Below, one piece after another: positions 1-8,665 of a stretch of 64,000 bases of DNA. The notes beneath the pieces are model-generated. The model did not search any database and was not told where the DNA came from. It worked only from the letters and a program-made list of their open reading frames with translations. Position 1 is the stretch's first letter; every line of letters starts with the position of its first letter. Source of the stretch: DASRIA01 sp963768885 (GTDB lineage Bacteria; Actinomycetota; Thermoleophilia; Solirubrobacterales; JBBDJG01); assembly GCA_963768885.1 (NCBI GenBank), contig CAVYJN010000006.1, forward strand, positions 372,001-436,000, written 5' to 3'. The position numbers and the translations under genes were made by a program.

Positions 1-428
1 CAGTGATGGGCCTTGCCGACCACGCCGACGCGGCCGTCGGCGAGCTGGTCGGCGATCCACACCTCCCACAGCGGGCGGCCGCGCTCGAGCGGCGTCGAGT
101 ACACGTGCTCCACGAGCCGCCCGATCTCCCGCGCGGTGGAGTGGCGCACGTGGTGGCGGACGTCGAAGGCGGGGTCGTCGATCCACTCGGGGTCGTGCAG
201 CCCGAACGGCACCCACGCCAGCTTCTGGCGATACCGCGGGGAGAACGGGACCCGCGCCTCGATCCGGCTACGCAGCTCCGGGAACCGCGGCCGCGTGGTC
301 CCGGCGGGTGGCGCGAAGAGCGCGACCCAGCCGACGTGCATGTGGGCGGTGGGTGACTCCACCTCGAGAAACGCCGCGTCGAGCGGCGAGAGGCGCATGC
401 TCCGCCCATTCGGCTTCGCCGATGCCAT
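1..428 (-). CDS. WS/DGAT wax-ester/triacylglycerol synthase, N-terminal part (runs off window)
   Basis: Reading the minus strand from ATG at 428 gives an open frame that leaves the window at base 1. The protein begins MASAKPNGRS and continues with RLSPLDAAFLEVES, AHMHVGW and RPLWEVW, and ends in GKAHH, the first histidines of the HHxxxDG acyltransferase motif. This is the N-terminus of a WS/DGAT acyl-CoA:alcohol/diacylglycerol acyltransferase (Tgs1 type), which makes storage lipid at the inner membrane. The layout matches the complete paralogue at 19576-21009. A strong ribosome site (AGGGAGG) lies about 8 nt upstream. The C-terminal two thirds are outside the window. UspA is the next gene upstream on the same strand. 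Confidence 0.88.
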   Translation of the reverse strand, partial: MASAKPNGRSMRLSPLDAAFLEVESPTAHMHVGWVALFAPPAGTTRPRFPELRSRIEARVPFSPRYRQKLAWVPFGLHDPEWIDDPAFDVRHHVRHSTAREIGRLVEHVYSTPLERGRPLWEVWIADQLADGRVGVVGKAHH

Positions 429-467
429 CGAACCATCCTCCCTCGCGTCGAGTGGTCCTGCGCCACA

Positions 468-521
468 TGGTGCCACCGGGAGGGCACCAATACGCAACAC
501 TCATTGCGCATCACCGCGCAA
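468..521. promoter_or_regulatory. Two inverted repeats upstream of the WS/DGAT gene
   Basis: The 131-nt gap between UspA and the WS/DGAT start holds two perfect palindromes: TGGTGCC at 468-474 pairs with GGCACCA at 483-489 (8-nt spacer), and TTGCGC at 504-509 pairs with GCGCAA at 516-521 (6-nt spacer). They lie 40-95 nt upstream of the ATG at 428. They could be operators or UTR hairpins. No matching regulator is identifiable. Confidence 0.4.
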
Positions 522-559
522 GGTGCGGCCGAAACTTGCAATTCGTCCAGTGCGGATGG

Positions 560-1390
560 TTACGAGCGTGCGACGAGCACCGAGCACGGCGCCTGATGGG
601 CGACCCGCTCGCTCGTGCTCGTGAGGGCCTTCGCCCCACCGCGGCCGCGGCTGCCGAGGACGATCAGGGAGGCCCGCTCCGAGCGCGCGGTCTTCACGAT
701 CGTCTCGTGCGGCCGGTGATCGAGCTCGATCACCGCCGGCTCGCGCCCGGTCGCCTCCACGATCGCGGCGGTCTGCCGCGCGAGCTCGCGGAGCTCCTCC
801 ACGCTCGCGGCGGGGCCGACGCGAAGCACCATCACCTCGGCGCCGAGCCGGCCCGCGATGCGGGCGGCGAGGGCGGCCGCGCGCCTGGAGGAGTCGGACC
901 CGTCGGTCGCGAGCAGGATCGGCTCCGGGAAGTCGCGCCCCTCCGGCGGGCGCCGCGCGATCAGCACGGGCGCCTCCGCCTCGTGCGCCATCCGCGAGGC
1001 CAGGCTGCCCAGCATGATGCCGCCCGCCCGCGATCCGGTGCGCGCGCCGACGGCGATCAGGTCGTGGCCGGCGGAGAGCCGCAGCATGCTGGCCGCCACG
1101 TCGGCGGCGTGCAGCAGCTCGGCGGACACATGGGTGACGTGCTCGGCCGCGAGGACGGTGGCGGACTCGAGCGCGCGGCGCGCGCGCGTCTCGCCGAGCG
1201 CGGTCATCCGGGTCGGGCCGGCGCCGGTCGTCCACGTCACGGACACGAGCTCGAGCGAGCCGCCGCCGGTCAGGACGGCGGCCTGGCGGGCCGCCTCCTC
1301 CGCCGCGGGACTCCCGTCGATGCCGCACAGCACGCGCGCGAAGAGCGGCTCGCTGCCACCCTCGGGGGCCGGTTGCGGGCGAGACGTCAT
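560..1390 (-). CDS. Universal stress protein, tandem UspA domains
   Basis: A 276-residue protein with two UspA domains (about residues 18-145 and 156-275), like the mycobacterial DosR-regulon proteins Rv2005c and Rv2623. These are cytosolic ATP-binding stress proteins. Domain 1 ends with a glycine-rich ATP loop (GARTGSRAGG..LGS). Domain 2 has GSRGRGGAKALTS, with T where the last conserved G is expected, so ATP binding there may be altered. An upstream in-frame start exists at 1408. I prefer ATG 1390 because a promoter-like element ends 8 nt before it, implying a leaderless mRNA, and no Shine-Dalgarno is obvious. It lies downstream of the nicotinate phosphoribosyltransferase and upstream of WS/DGAT. 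Confidence 0.9.
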   Translation of the reverse strand: MTSRPQPAPEGGSEPLFARVLCGIDGSPAAEEAARQAAVLTGGGSLELVSVTWTTGAGPTRMTALGETRARRALESATVLAAEHVTHVSAELLHAADVAASMLRLSAGHDLIAVGARTGSRAGGIMLGSLASRMAHEAEAPVLIARRPPEGRDFPEPILLATDGSDSSRRAAALAARIAGRLGAEVMVLRVGPAASVEELRELARQTAAIVEATGREPAVIELDHRPHETIVKTARSERASLIVLGSRGRGGAKALTSTSERVAHQAPCSVLVARS

Positions 1391-1398
1391 GCCGCGAG

Positions 1399-1463
1399 CA
1401 TCACCCATCGGATCGCGACCTCCATCCGGAGGGACGTGCAGCGATCATGCGGCGAACTACGCA
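1399..1463 (-). promoter_or_regulatory. Candidate island promoter for UspA (box + GATGG + -10)
   Basis: On the minus strand the box TGCGTAGTTC starts at 1463. GATGG starts at 1426, 38th base from the box start. A 17-nt spacer leads to a weak -10-like GTGATG at 1404-1399, and the ATG follows after 8 nt. Box, spacing and start distance match the site at 44058-44122. The box lies at the very end of the upstream coding region. Confidence 0.4.
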
Positions 1464-2859
1464 GGCGCCTCGATGTCGTGGCCCGCGAGGGCGCGCTCGG
1501 TCAGCTCTTCCAGCCGCTGCGAGCAGGAGACCGGGTAGGGCGGGCCGCCGGGCTCGGGCTCCCGCAGGCGTGCGGGGAGCGACTCGAGCTCCGCCGCCGT
1601 GCGCTCGCGCATCCGTGCGAGCGGCTCCGCGCCCACCCGCTCGCCGCCGCGCATCACCGGCACGAGCAGCGGCACGCCCTCGAGCGACTCGCTCGCCGAG
1701 GCGATCACGTCGCCTCGCATCTCGCCGTCGACGCGGCGGCGAAAGACCTGCTTGGGGCCCGGCATCGTCGCCTTCGCGGGCGAGCGCTTGAACGCCGAGC
1801 GCCAGCGGCCCGGCGTGGGCATGTCGGCGACGAGCTTGTAGACGCCGCCCACGGTCGGCGAGTCGCGGCTCGTGCCGAGGTCGGTGCCCACCCCCCAGAG
1901 GTCGATCGGTGCGCCCTTCGCCACCAGCCGGGCGATCTGACGCTCCTCGAGGTCCCCGCTCGCGACGATCTGGGCGTCCCCGAGGCCGGCGTCGTCCAGC
2001 AGCTCACGCGCCCCCCGCGCGAGCGCGCCGAGGTCGCCCGAGTCGAGGCGGATGCCCTTCAGGCTGACTCCCGTCGCGCGCGCCGCCGAGATCGCCCGCC
2101 GCACGCCCGTGAGCGTGTCGTAGGTGTCCACGAGCATCACCGCGTTGTCCGGCCAGTCCTCCATGAACGCCCGGAACGCGTCCTCCTCGTGCTCGAACGA
2201 CATCACGTAGGAGTGCGCCATCGTCCCCACCGGGCGCAGCCCGTAGCGCTTCGCGGCCGCCACGTTCGAGGTGCCGCCGGCCCCCGCCAGCGCGGCCGCG
2301 CGGGCGGCCTTCATCGACGCGTCCACGCCGTGGTCGCGCCGGGGGGAGAAGTCGATCAGCCGGCCCTCGCGGTCCGGGACGCCGCCGCCGATCGCGAGCA
2401 CGATCCGCGCGCGCCTTGGTCGCGATCGCGGTCTGGAAGTTGATCTGGTTCAGCAGCAGCGTCTCGACCAGCTGCGCCTCGATGCGGGGAGCCGTGACGC
2501 GCACGAGCGGCTCGTTCTGGAAGAACACGGTGCCCTCCGGCATCGCGTCGACGTCGCCGCGAGAAGCGATAGGCGGCGAGGTAGTCGAGAAACGGCTCGC
2601 CGAACCCCTGGGACCTCAGGTACTCGAGCTCCCCGGCGCGGAAGCGCATCTGCTCGACCATGGAGAGCGCCGGGCCCAGTCCCGCGGCGACCAGCCATGC
2701 GCGATGGGGCGGCAGGTGCCGCACGAACAGCTCGAACACCGCGGGCTCGTTCATGCCGCGCCGGTGATAGCTGGCGGCCATCGCCAGCTCGTACTGGTCC
2801 GTGAGCAGGCTCGTCTCGGCCGGCGTCAGCAGGCCGGGGTCGTCTGCGTCAGGGGCCAT
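1457..2859 (-). pseudogene. pncB: Nicotinate phosphoribosyltransferase, two frameshifts
   Basis: This enzyme converts nicotinate plus PRPP to nicotinate mononucleotide in NAD salvage; the homologue PncB2 (Rv0573c) belongs to the DosR regulon. The N-terminal frame starts at 2859 (LLTDQYELAMAASYHRRGM, FELFVRHLPP). It breaks near 2565, continues as MPEGTVFFQNEPLVRVTAP and LLLNQINFQTAIATKA, breaks again near 2412, then runs as IGGGVPDREGRLIDF, GTSNVAAAKRYGL, GTMAHSY and LDSGDLG to the stop at 1457. Joined, the frames give a full-length enzyme of about 465 residues with conserved motifs intact and no internal stop. Both breaks fit one extra base or a lost CG pair. Either a sequencing error or a very recent pseudogene. 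It starts 21 nt after the PEP synthase stop, so probably cotranscribed. Confidence 0.8.
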
Positions 2860-2880
2860 GCGGCGCCAACATAGCGCCCG

Positions 2881-5211
2881 TCAGCGCGCGTGGTCCAGCA
2901 GCACGCGGCGCTCGGCCGCCGCGATCAGCCTGCCGGGTGCGGTCGACGACGTCCATGTTCACGGAGATCGCGTCGATGCCCGCGCGCACGAGCAGCTCGG
3001 CGTACTCGGGGTGCACGGACGGCGCCTGGCCGCAGATCGACGTCTGCAGGCCGAGCTGCCGCGCCTTCGGGATCAGCTGCTGGAGGTAGGCGGTCACCGC
3101 GGGATCGCGCTCGTCGAACACCTCGGCCAGCATCTCCGAGTCGCGGTCCGCGCCCAGCACCAGCTGCGTGAGGTCGTTGGAGCCGATCGAGATCCCCGCC
3201 ACGCCGAGCGCCGCGTAGGCCTCGAGGTTGAACAGCACGGACGGCACCTCGGCCATCACCCACAGCTCGAATCCGGCGCGCTCGAGCAGCCCGGACTGCG
3301 CCATCAGGTCCCGGCAGGCGCGCAGCTCCCTGGTCGAGCGCACGAACGGGAGCATCACGTGGAAGTTCGAGTGGCCGGCGTCCCACACGTGCCGCACGGC
3401 CTCGAGCTCGAGCGCGAACACCTCCGGCTCCTCGCACGTAGCGGTGTGCGCCGCGGAAGCCGATCATCGGGTTGGCCTCCTCCGGCTCGAAGCGGTCTCC
3501 GCCCTGCAGGCCGCGGAACTCGTTGGTGCGGAAGTCGATCGTCCGATACGTGATCGGGCGCGGGTCGAACGCGGACGCGAAGGTCGTGAGCGCCTCCGCC
3601 ATGCGCTCGACGAACTCGTGGCCGCGTCCCTGCTCGAGCAGCAGGCGGGGATGTGCTCCCCCGAGCGCCTCGATCACCATCAGCTCGGCCCGCAGCAGGC
3701 CGACGCCCTCGGCGTCGAGCGCGGCCGCGCGGTCGACCTGCGACGGCTCGGACAGGTTGACCAGCAGCTTGGTGCCCGTCACCGGCGCGGCGGCCACGGC
3801 CGTCGGGGCCGCGGGAGCGGCGGACGGGACGGGTGCTGCGCCCTCGCGCACCACGCTGTGCGTGGCGTCCACGGTGACCAGCTCGCCGTCGCGCAGCCGG
3901 GTGGTGCCCTCGCTCGTGCCGACGAGGCACGGGATGCCGAGCTCGCGCGACACGATCGCCGCATGACACGTCATGCCGCCCGAGTCGGTGACGATCGCCG
4001 CGGCCTTCCGCATCAGCGGAACCCAGTCCGGCGCCGTCATGTGCGTGACGAGCACGTCGCCCTCGTTCAGCCGTGTGGCGTCGGAGAGCTCGCGGATCAC
4101 GCGCACGGGGCCGCTCGCGAGGCCGGGCGCCGCGCCCAGGCCCTTGATCAGCTCCGCGCCCAGCTGGACGCGTCCGTCGGAGCTCCCGTCGCCGCCCGCG
4201 GACGTCACCGGCCGCGACTGCAGCATCCAGGCCGTGCCGTCGGGATCGAACGCCCATTCGGTGTCCTGGGCGGCGCCGTAGTGCTGCTCGATGCGGCGGC
4301 CCAGCTCGGCCAGCTCGGCCACCTCGTCGTCGGTCAGCGTCGGCCGCCGCCCCTCGTCGCCCTTCAGCATGCGCGTCACGGTGCCGCCGCCGGGCACGGA
4401 CTCGATCACCAGCTCCTTGCCCTTGATGTCGCGTTCCTTGATGTGCAGGGAGCTCTTGTCCACCACATAGCGGTCGGGCGACACGCTGCCCGACACGACC
4501 GCCTCTCCGAGGCCGAAGGAGCCCTCGATCACCAGCTCTTCGCGGGCGCCGCTCGCGGGGTTGATCGTGAACATCACGCCCGAGCGCGTCGACTGGATCT
4601 GGCGCTGCACGACCACCGCGATGTCGATGTCGGTCTGGCTGAAGCCCTGCTTCGCGCGGTAGAAGATCGTGCGCGCACCGAACAGCGAGGCCCAGCAGCG
4701 GCGCACCGCGTCGGCCACGGAGCCGCCGCCCTTGATGTTCAGGAAGGTCTCGTTCATGCCCGCGAACGAGGCCGCCTCGGTGTCCTCCGCGGTCGCGGAC
4801 GAGCGCACCGCCACCGGTGCCCGGTCCTCGCCCTCGCACACCTTCGCGTAGGCCTTCACGATCGCCTTCTCGATCCAGCTCGGCAGCGTCCTGGCCGCGC
4901 ACCATCTCCTGTGCCTCGGTCGCGCGCTCGTCGAGCTCGGCCGTGTCGTCGACGTCGAGGTCGTCCAGCAGCGCCGCGAGGCGCTCCCGCAGGTCGGTCT
5001 CGTCCACGAAGGCGGCATAGGTCGGCGCTCCGACCACGAAGCCGCCGGGCACCGGCACCCCGGCATGCGTCATCTCACCGAGGTTGGCGCCCTTGCCGCC
5101 GGCCCAGGGGACGTCGGCGCGGGTGAGGTCGCTGAAGAATCGTGTGGGGGACGCCTTGGGCCCGGCCGGCGCGGAGCTCTTCTTGGGGGCCTTGACAGGG
5201 GTAGTCGCCAT
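2881..5211 (-). pseudogene. ppsA: PEP synthase (pyruvate, water dikinase), three frameshifts
   Basis: Catalyses pyruvate + ATP to PEP + AMP + Pi, feeding gluconeogenesis. ATG 5211 opens with RADVPWAGGKGANLGEM and VPVPGGFVV. The frame breaks near 4896, continues with AVRSSATAEDTEAASFAGMNETFLN, GVMFTINP, FGLGEAVVSG and LQSRPVT (ATP-grasp domain), then GGMTCHAAIVSRELG (phospho-histidine domain) and the PEP-binding domain to NPMIGFRGAHRYV. It breaks near 3440 (FHVMLPFVRS, GSNDLTQL, CGQAPS follow) and again near 2932, restoring the C-terminus IAAAERRVLLDHAR and the TGA at 2881. All catalytic motifs survive and no nonsense codon is seen. Each break has the same phase (+1 or -2). About 775 residues when joined. 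Probably first gene of a unit with pncB and uspA. Confidence 0.82.
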
Positions 5212-5220
5212 TGGCGCACG

Positions 5221-5279
5221 CTAACCGCGCTCCGCGAGCGCCGCAATCGGGGCGATTCCGCGTTCCGGCTGCGTACTTA
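5221..5279 (-). promoter_or_regulatory. Candidate island promoter for PEP synthase
   Basis: On the minus strand: box TAAGTAC starting at 5279, GATTG at 5248-5244 (32nd base from the box start, shorter than the 38-40 of most sites), a 17-nt spacer, -10-like GGTTAG at 5226-5221, then 9 nt to the ATG at 5211. No Shine-Dalgarno is visible, so a leaderless transcript is likely. Confidence 0.38.
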
Positions 5280-5302
5280 ACCCTGAGCCGGCGCGGGGCC
5301 GC

Positions 5303-8029
5303 TCAGACCTGTGGCGAAGGCCCCTCCGGCGGGGCCGCCTCGACCCGCACGCGCGCGTCGACGATCACGGCTCCCCCGGGGGACACGACGACGGGGTTGC
5401 AGTCCATCTCGGCCACCTCGGGGTGCGCCTCGACCATCGCGCTGACCCGCAGCAACACGTCCTCGAGCGCCGCCACGTCCGCGCGGGGGGTGCCGCGGAA
5501 GCCCTCGAGCAGCGGGAGCGACCGCAGCGAGGCGATCATCGCCCCCGGGTCCCGGTCGGTCAGCGGGGTGATCCGCACGGCGACGTCCTTCATCACCTCG
5601 GCGGTCACGCCGCCGGCGCCGCACGCGATCACGGGCCCGAACAGCGCGTCGTGGGCCACGCCGACCAGCATCTCGACGCCGTGCGGGGCCATGCTCTGCA
5701 CGACGAAGCCGGTCGGCTCGTGTCCGGCCTCGGCGAGCCGGGCCGTCATCGCCTCCGCCGCCTCGCGCACGGCCTCGGGGCCGGGCAGGTCGACCGCGAC
5801 GGCGCCGATCTCGGTCTTGTGGACGATGTCCGGCCCGGCGGCCTTGAGCGCGATCGCGCCCCCGAGCTCGCTCGCCGCGCGCGCCGCGTCGTCGGGCGTG
5901 CGGGCCGTCCGGCTCTGCACGAGCGGCAGCCCGTAGCAGCCGAGCAGCCGCTCCACCTCCTCGGGGGAGAGCCACTCGGCGCTGCGTCCGAGCGCGGAGG
6001 CGATCACCGCGCCCGCCTCCTCCGGGCGCAGGTCGTCGAAGTCCGGGATCCGGCCCTCGGGCGATCCGCGCCACACGCCGTAGTCCACCGTGCGCGCCAG
6101 CGCGCGGGCGGCGTCCTCGGGGAACGCGAAGGCGGGGATCGCGCCGTGCTCGGACGTGAGCTCCGGCGGCTTCCCCTCGCTCGTCATGAACACGGACACG
6201 ACCGGGAGCGGGCGTCCGAACGAGTCGACCGCCGACCTGATCGCGCGCGCCACGTCCTCCGTCCGGGTCGCGAGCGGCGGGATGAAGATCGCGACGATCG
6301 CGTCCGCGCAGTCGTGGCGGCACAGCACCTCGAGCGCACGGCGGTAGTGCTCGGCCGGCGCGGTCGCGATCATGTCCAGCGGGTTCGAGAGCGACGCCTC
6401 GGCAGGCAGGAACGAGGCCAGCTCCTCGCGTGCGGCGGCCGGCAGCTCGGCCACCTCGAGCCCGTGTGACTCGCAGGTGTCGGCGCACAGGATCCCCGGG
6501 CCGCCCGCGTTGGTCACGATCGCAACGCGCCGGCCGCTGGGCACGGGCTGGTTCGCCAGCAGGCGGCCGACGTCGAACAGCTCCGCGAGCGTGTCCGTCC
6601 TGATCACGCCCGCCTGGTGGAAGAGCGAGTCGACGGTCACGTCCGAAGCCGAGATCAGGGCGCCCGTGTGCGAGGAAGTCGCGCGCGCCCCTGCGGCGGA
6701 GCGCCCGCTCTTGACGGCCACGATCGGCTTCGAGCGCGCCACCCGAGGGGCGATCCGCGCGAACCTGCGCGGATTTCCGAACGACTCCAGGTAGAGCAGG
6801 ATCACGCCGGTCTCGTCGTCGGACTCCCAGTACTGGATCAGGTCGTTGCCGGAGATGTCGGCCTTGTTGCCGACCGACACGAACGACGACAGGCCGAGCC
6901 CGAGCGCCTGCGCGTAGTCGATCACGGCGAGGCCGAGGGCGCCGCTCTGGGAGAGGAACGCGACGTTGCCGTGGGGCGGGAAGAGCGGCCCGAACATCGC
7001 GTCCAGGCGCACTCCGCCGGAGGTGTTCAGGACTCCCAGGCAGTTGGGACCGACGAGGCGCATGCCGGCCTCGCGGCAGATCGACACCAGCTCGTCCTGG
7101 CGCGCCCTGCCCTCGTCTCCGGTCTCGGCGAAGCCCGCGGAGATCACGAGCAGGGCCGCGACGCCCTTCGCGGCGCACTGCCGCGCGACGTCCGCGACCG
7201 CCGGCGCCGGCACCGCGACGACCGCCAGGTCGATGTCGGCGAGGATGTCGCGCACCGAGGCGAATGCCGGCACGGACTGCACGACCTGCGCGCGCGGGTT
7301 GACGGGATACACCGGCCCGTTGAACGCGGTCGCGATCAGGTTGTGGAAGATCTCGCCGCCCACCGTGCCGCGCTCTCGCGACGCGCCGACCACGGCGACC
7401 GACTCCGGCCTCAGGAACTTTCCGACCGCCGCGGTGGCCGCGGTGCGGTCGCGCTCGTCGAAGCGCTGGAGCGCGTCCTCCGACATCTCGGTCGGGAACT
7501 CGATCAGCAGGGAGTCCGGGCTCGAGCGCGTGCGCACCGCGAAGCCGCTCTCGCGGAACACCTCCGCCATGCGGTGGTTGTGCGGGAGCACCTCCGCCTC
7601 GAACACCGACACCCCGCGCTCCTCGGCCGCCTCGGCGAGGTGGGCGAGCAGGATCGTGCCGAGCCCGTTGCCCTGGTAGGCGTCGGCGACCTCGAAGGCG
7701 ACCTCGGCGCGGTCGTCGTCGGGGTCGTCCCGGTTCCACGTCGCGTGGCCGACCACCGCCTGCCGTGTGCCGCCCAGCGCGAGCAGGCCGAAGCGCAGCT
7801 CGTAGTCGACGTCGGCAGCCCACTGCGCCGCCCCTTCGAGGTTCACCCCGAGCGAGAAGAACCGCAGGCTGCGAGAGTCGGGGGAGAGCCGCTCGAGGAA
7901 CCGCTTCAGCGCCTCGCGGTCGCCGGGCCGCACGGGGCGGACATGGACCGTCGAGCCGTCCCGCAGCACGACGTCGGCCTCGCGATGGGCCGGATACGGG
8001 GAGCTGGCGCGTGTCGCGTGATCGGGCAC
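5303..8029 (-). CDS. GNAT acetyltransferase / ADP-forming acyl-CoA synthetase fusion
   Basis: A 908-residue fusion. Residues about 15-175 form a GNAT N-acetyltransferase (VRPVRPGDREALKRFL, then DAYQGNGLGTILL, the acetyl-CoA loop). The rest is an NDP-forming acetyl-CoA synthetase: CoA-binding fold (ESVAVVGASRERGTVG), ligase domain with LSQSGALG and the likely phospho-histidine segment SSHTGAL, and a C-terminal ATP-grasp (LKAAGPDIVHKTEIGAV, EVMKDVAVRITPL). Such enzymes interconvert acyl-CoA + ADP + Pi and acid + CoA + ATP, so can harvest ATP in fermentation; the GNAT half may acetylate lysines on this or other enzymes (family knowledge). Start is GTG 8029. A CTGAGC/GCTCAG inverted repeat (5283-5306) overlaps its stop codon. 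Confidence 0.88.
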   Translation of the reverse strand: MPDHATRASSPYPAHREADVVLRDGSTVHVRPVRPGDREALKRFLERLSPDSRSLRFFSLGVNLEGAAQWAADVDYELRFGLLALGGTRQAVVGHATWNRDDPDDDRAEVAFEVADAYQGNGLGTILLAHLAEAAEERGVSVFEAEVLPHNHRMAEVFRESGFAVRTRSSPDSLLIEFPTEMSEDALQRFDERDRTAATAAVGKFLRPESVAVVGASRERGTVGGEIFHNLIATAFNGPVYPVNPRAQVVQSVPAFASVRDILADIDLAVVAVPAPAVADVARQCAAKGVAALLVISAGFAETGDEGRARQDELVSICREAGMRLVGPNCLGVLNTSGGVRLDAMFGPLFPPHGNVAFLSQSGALGLAVIDYAQALGLGLSSFVSVGNKADISGNDLIQYWESDDETGVILLYLESFGNPRRFARIAPRVARSKPIVAVKSGRSAAGARATSSHTGALISASDVTVDSLFHQAGVIRTDTLAELFDVGRLLANQPVPSGRRVAIVTNAGGPGILCADTCESHGLEVAELPAAAREELASFLPAEASLSNPLDMIATAPAEHYRRALEVLCRHDCADAIVAIFIPPLATRTEDVARAIRSAVDSFGRPLPVVSVFMTSEGKPPELTSEHGAIPAFAFPEDAARALARTVDYGVWRGSPEGRIPDFDDLRPEEAGAVIASALGRSAEWLSPEEVERLLGCYGLPLVQSRTARTPDDAARAASELGGAIALKAAGPDIVHKTEIGAVAVDLPGPEAVREAAEAMTARLAEAGHEPTGFVVQSMAPHGVEMLVGVAHDALFGPVIACGAGGVTAEVMKDVAVRITPLTDRDPGAMIASLRSLPLLEGFRGTPRADVAALEDVLLRVSAMVEAHPEVAEMDCNPVVVSPGGAVIVDARVRVEAAPPEGPSPQV

Positions 8030-8091
8030 TGTGGACGGCTGTCGCTCTCCGCGCCAGCGTAGCGCGCGCCGGCGGCCGTGCCGCGGGCCGG

Positions 8092-8313
8092 CTACTTCGC
8101 CGGGCGGGGAGCGCCCTTCACCAAGGACGCGGCGTGGTGTCGCAGCCGCTCGAGGTCGGCCGTGATCTGGTCGATCGCGGAGCGCGCGCTGCGAAAGCTC
8201 TCGGAGACCTCCGAACCCGCCGCGCGCGTGCGCGTGCGGCCGCCCGCGGGCTGCGCGAGCGCCTTCTTCATCTTCTGCACCGGCCGGTGCGGTTTCTCTT
8301 CGGGCTTGCTCAT
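8092..8313 (-). CDS. Small basic hypothetical protein
   Basis: 73 residues: a basic N-terminal half (EKPHRPVQKMKKALAQPAGG) and a helical C-terminal half (FRSARSAIDQITADLERLRHH). No family recognised. A strong ribosome site (CGGAGGAGAG) directly precedes the ATG at 8313, supporting a real gene. It follows the other small protein (8342-8548) on the same strand with a 28-nt gap, so the two are probably cotranscribed. Cytosolic; a nucleoid- or partner-binding role would be speculation. Confidence 0.6.
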   Translation of the reverse strand: MSKPEEKPHRPVQKMKKALAQPAGGRTRTRAAGSEVSESFRSARSAIDQITADLERLRHHAASLVKGAPRPAK

Positions 8314-8341
8314 CTCTCCTCCGAGGCGGGGAACGATATCC

Positions 8342-8548
8342 CTATGTGGGTCCCCCGTGCGGTCCGTGCCGGAGTCGCTCGTTCTCGTCCTCGAGCTGGC
8401 GCACGCGCCGGCGCAGCGCCGACAGCGAAGCCTCGATGCCCGCCACCGATCCGCGCGCGTGGCGCAGCGTCTCGATCATCCTGCGCTGGTCGGGCACGGG
8501 CCGCGAGCGCCCCGCCCCGCTTCCCGCCTGCTGATCTGGGTCCGCCAT
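8342..8548 (-). CDS. Small coiled-coil hypothetical protein
   Basis: 68 residues. After a polar N-terminus, about residues 22-60 form a heptad-rich helix (IEASLSALRRRVRQLEDENERLRHG) that should be a short coiled coil. A good ribosome site (CGGAGGTGACCC) precedes ATG 8548. Upstream lies an island-type promoter candidate (8578-8636). No family recognised. Probably forms a two-gene unit with 8092-8313. Confidence 0.6.
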   Translation of the reverse strand: MADPDQQAGSGAGRSRPVPDQRRMIETLRHARGSVAGIEASLSALRRRVRQLEDENERLRHGPHGGPT

Positions 8549-8577
8549 GGGTCACCTCCGACACTCGATGGCCGCAA

Positions 8578-8636
8578 CCTATGTCCCCGCCGGCGGACCG
8601 GCATCGGTGGCTATAGCTGCAACGGCTAAGTACTTC
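8578..8636 (-). promoter_or_regulatory. Candidate island promoter upstream of small coiled-coil gene
   Basis: On the minus strand: palindromic box AAGTACTT (GAAGTACTTAG from 8636), CCGATGC with GATG at 8605-8602, a 17-nt spacer and -10-like CATAGG at 8583-8578, about 29 nt upstream of ATG 8548. The half TACTTCT on the plus strand also fits the NarL-type heptamer TACYYMT known for this regulator family. Confidence 0.42.
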
Positions 8637-8665
8637 TCCCGGATAGATCGACCCGCGGGCGATGC

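Noticed and set aside
308..2443. A 711-codon plus-strand open frame opposite uspA and pncB
   Set aside because: Its translation is an Arg/His/Gly-rich low-complexity string typical of antisense frames in GC-rich DNA; the minus strand encodes recognisable proteins.
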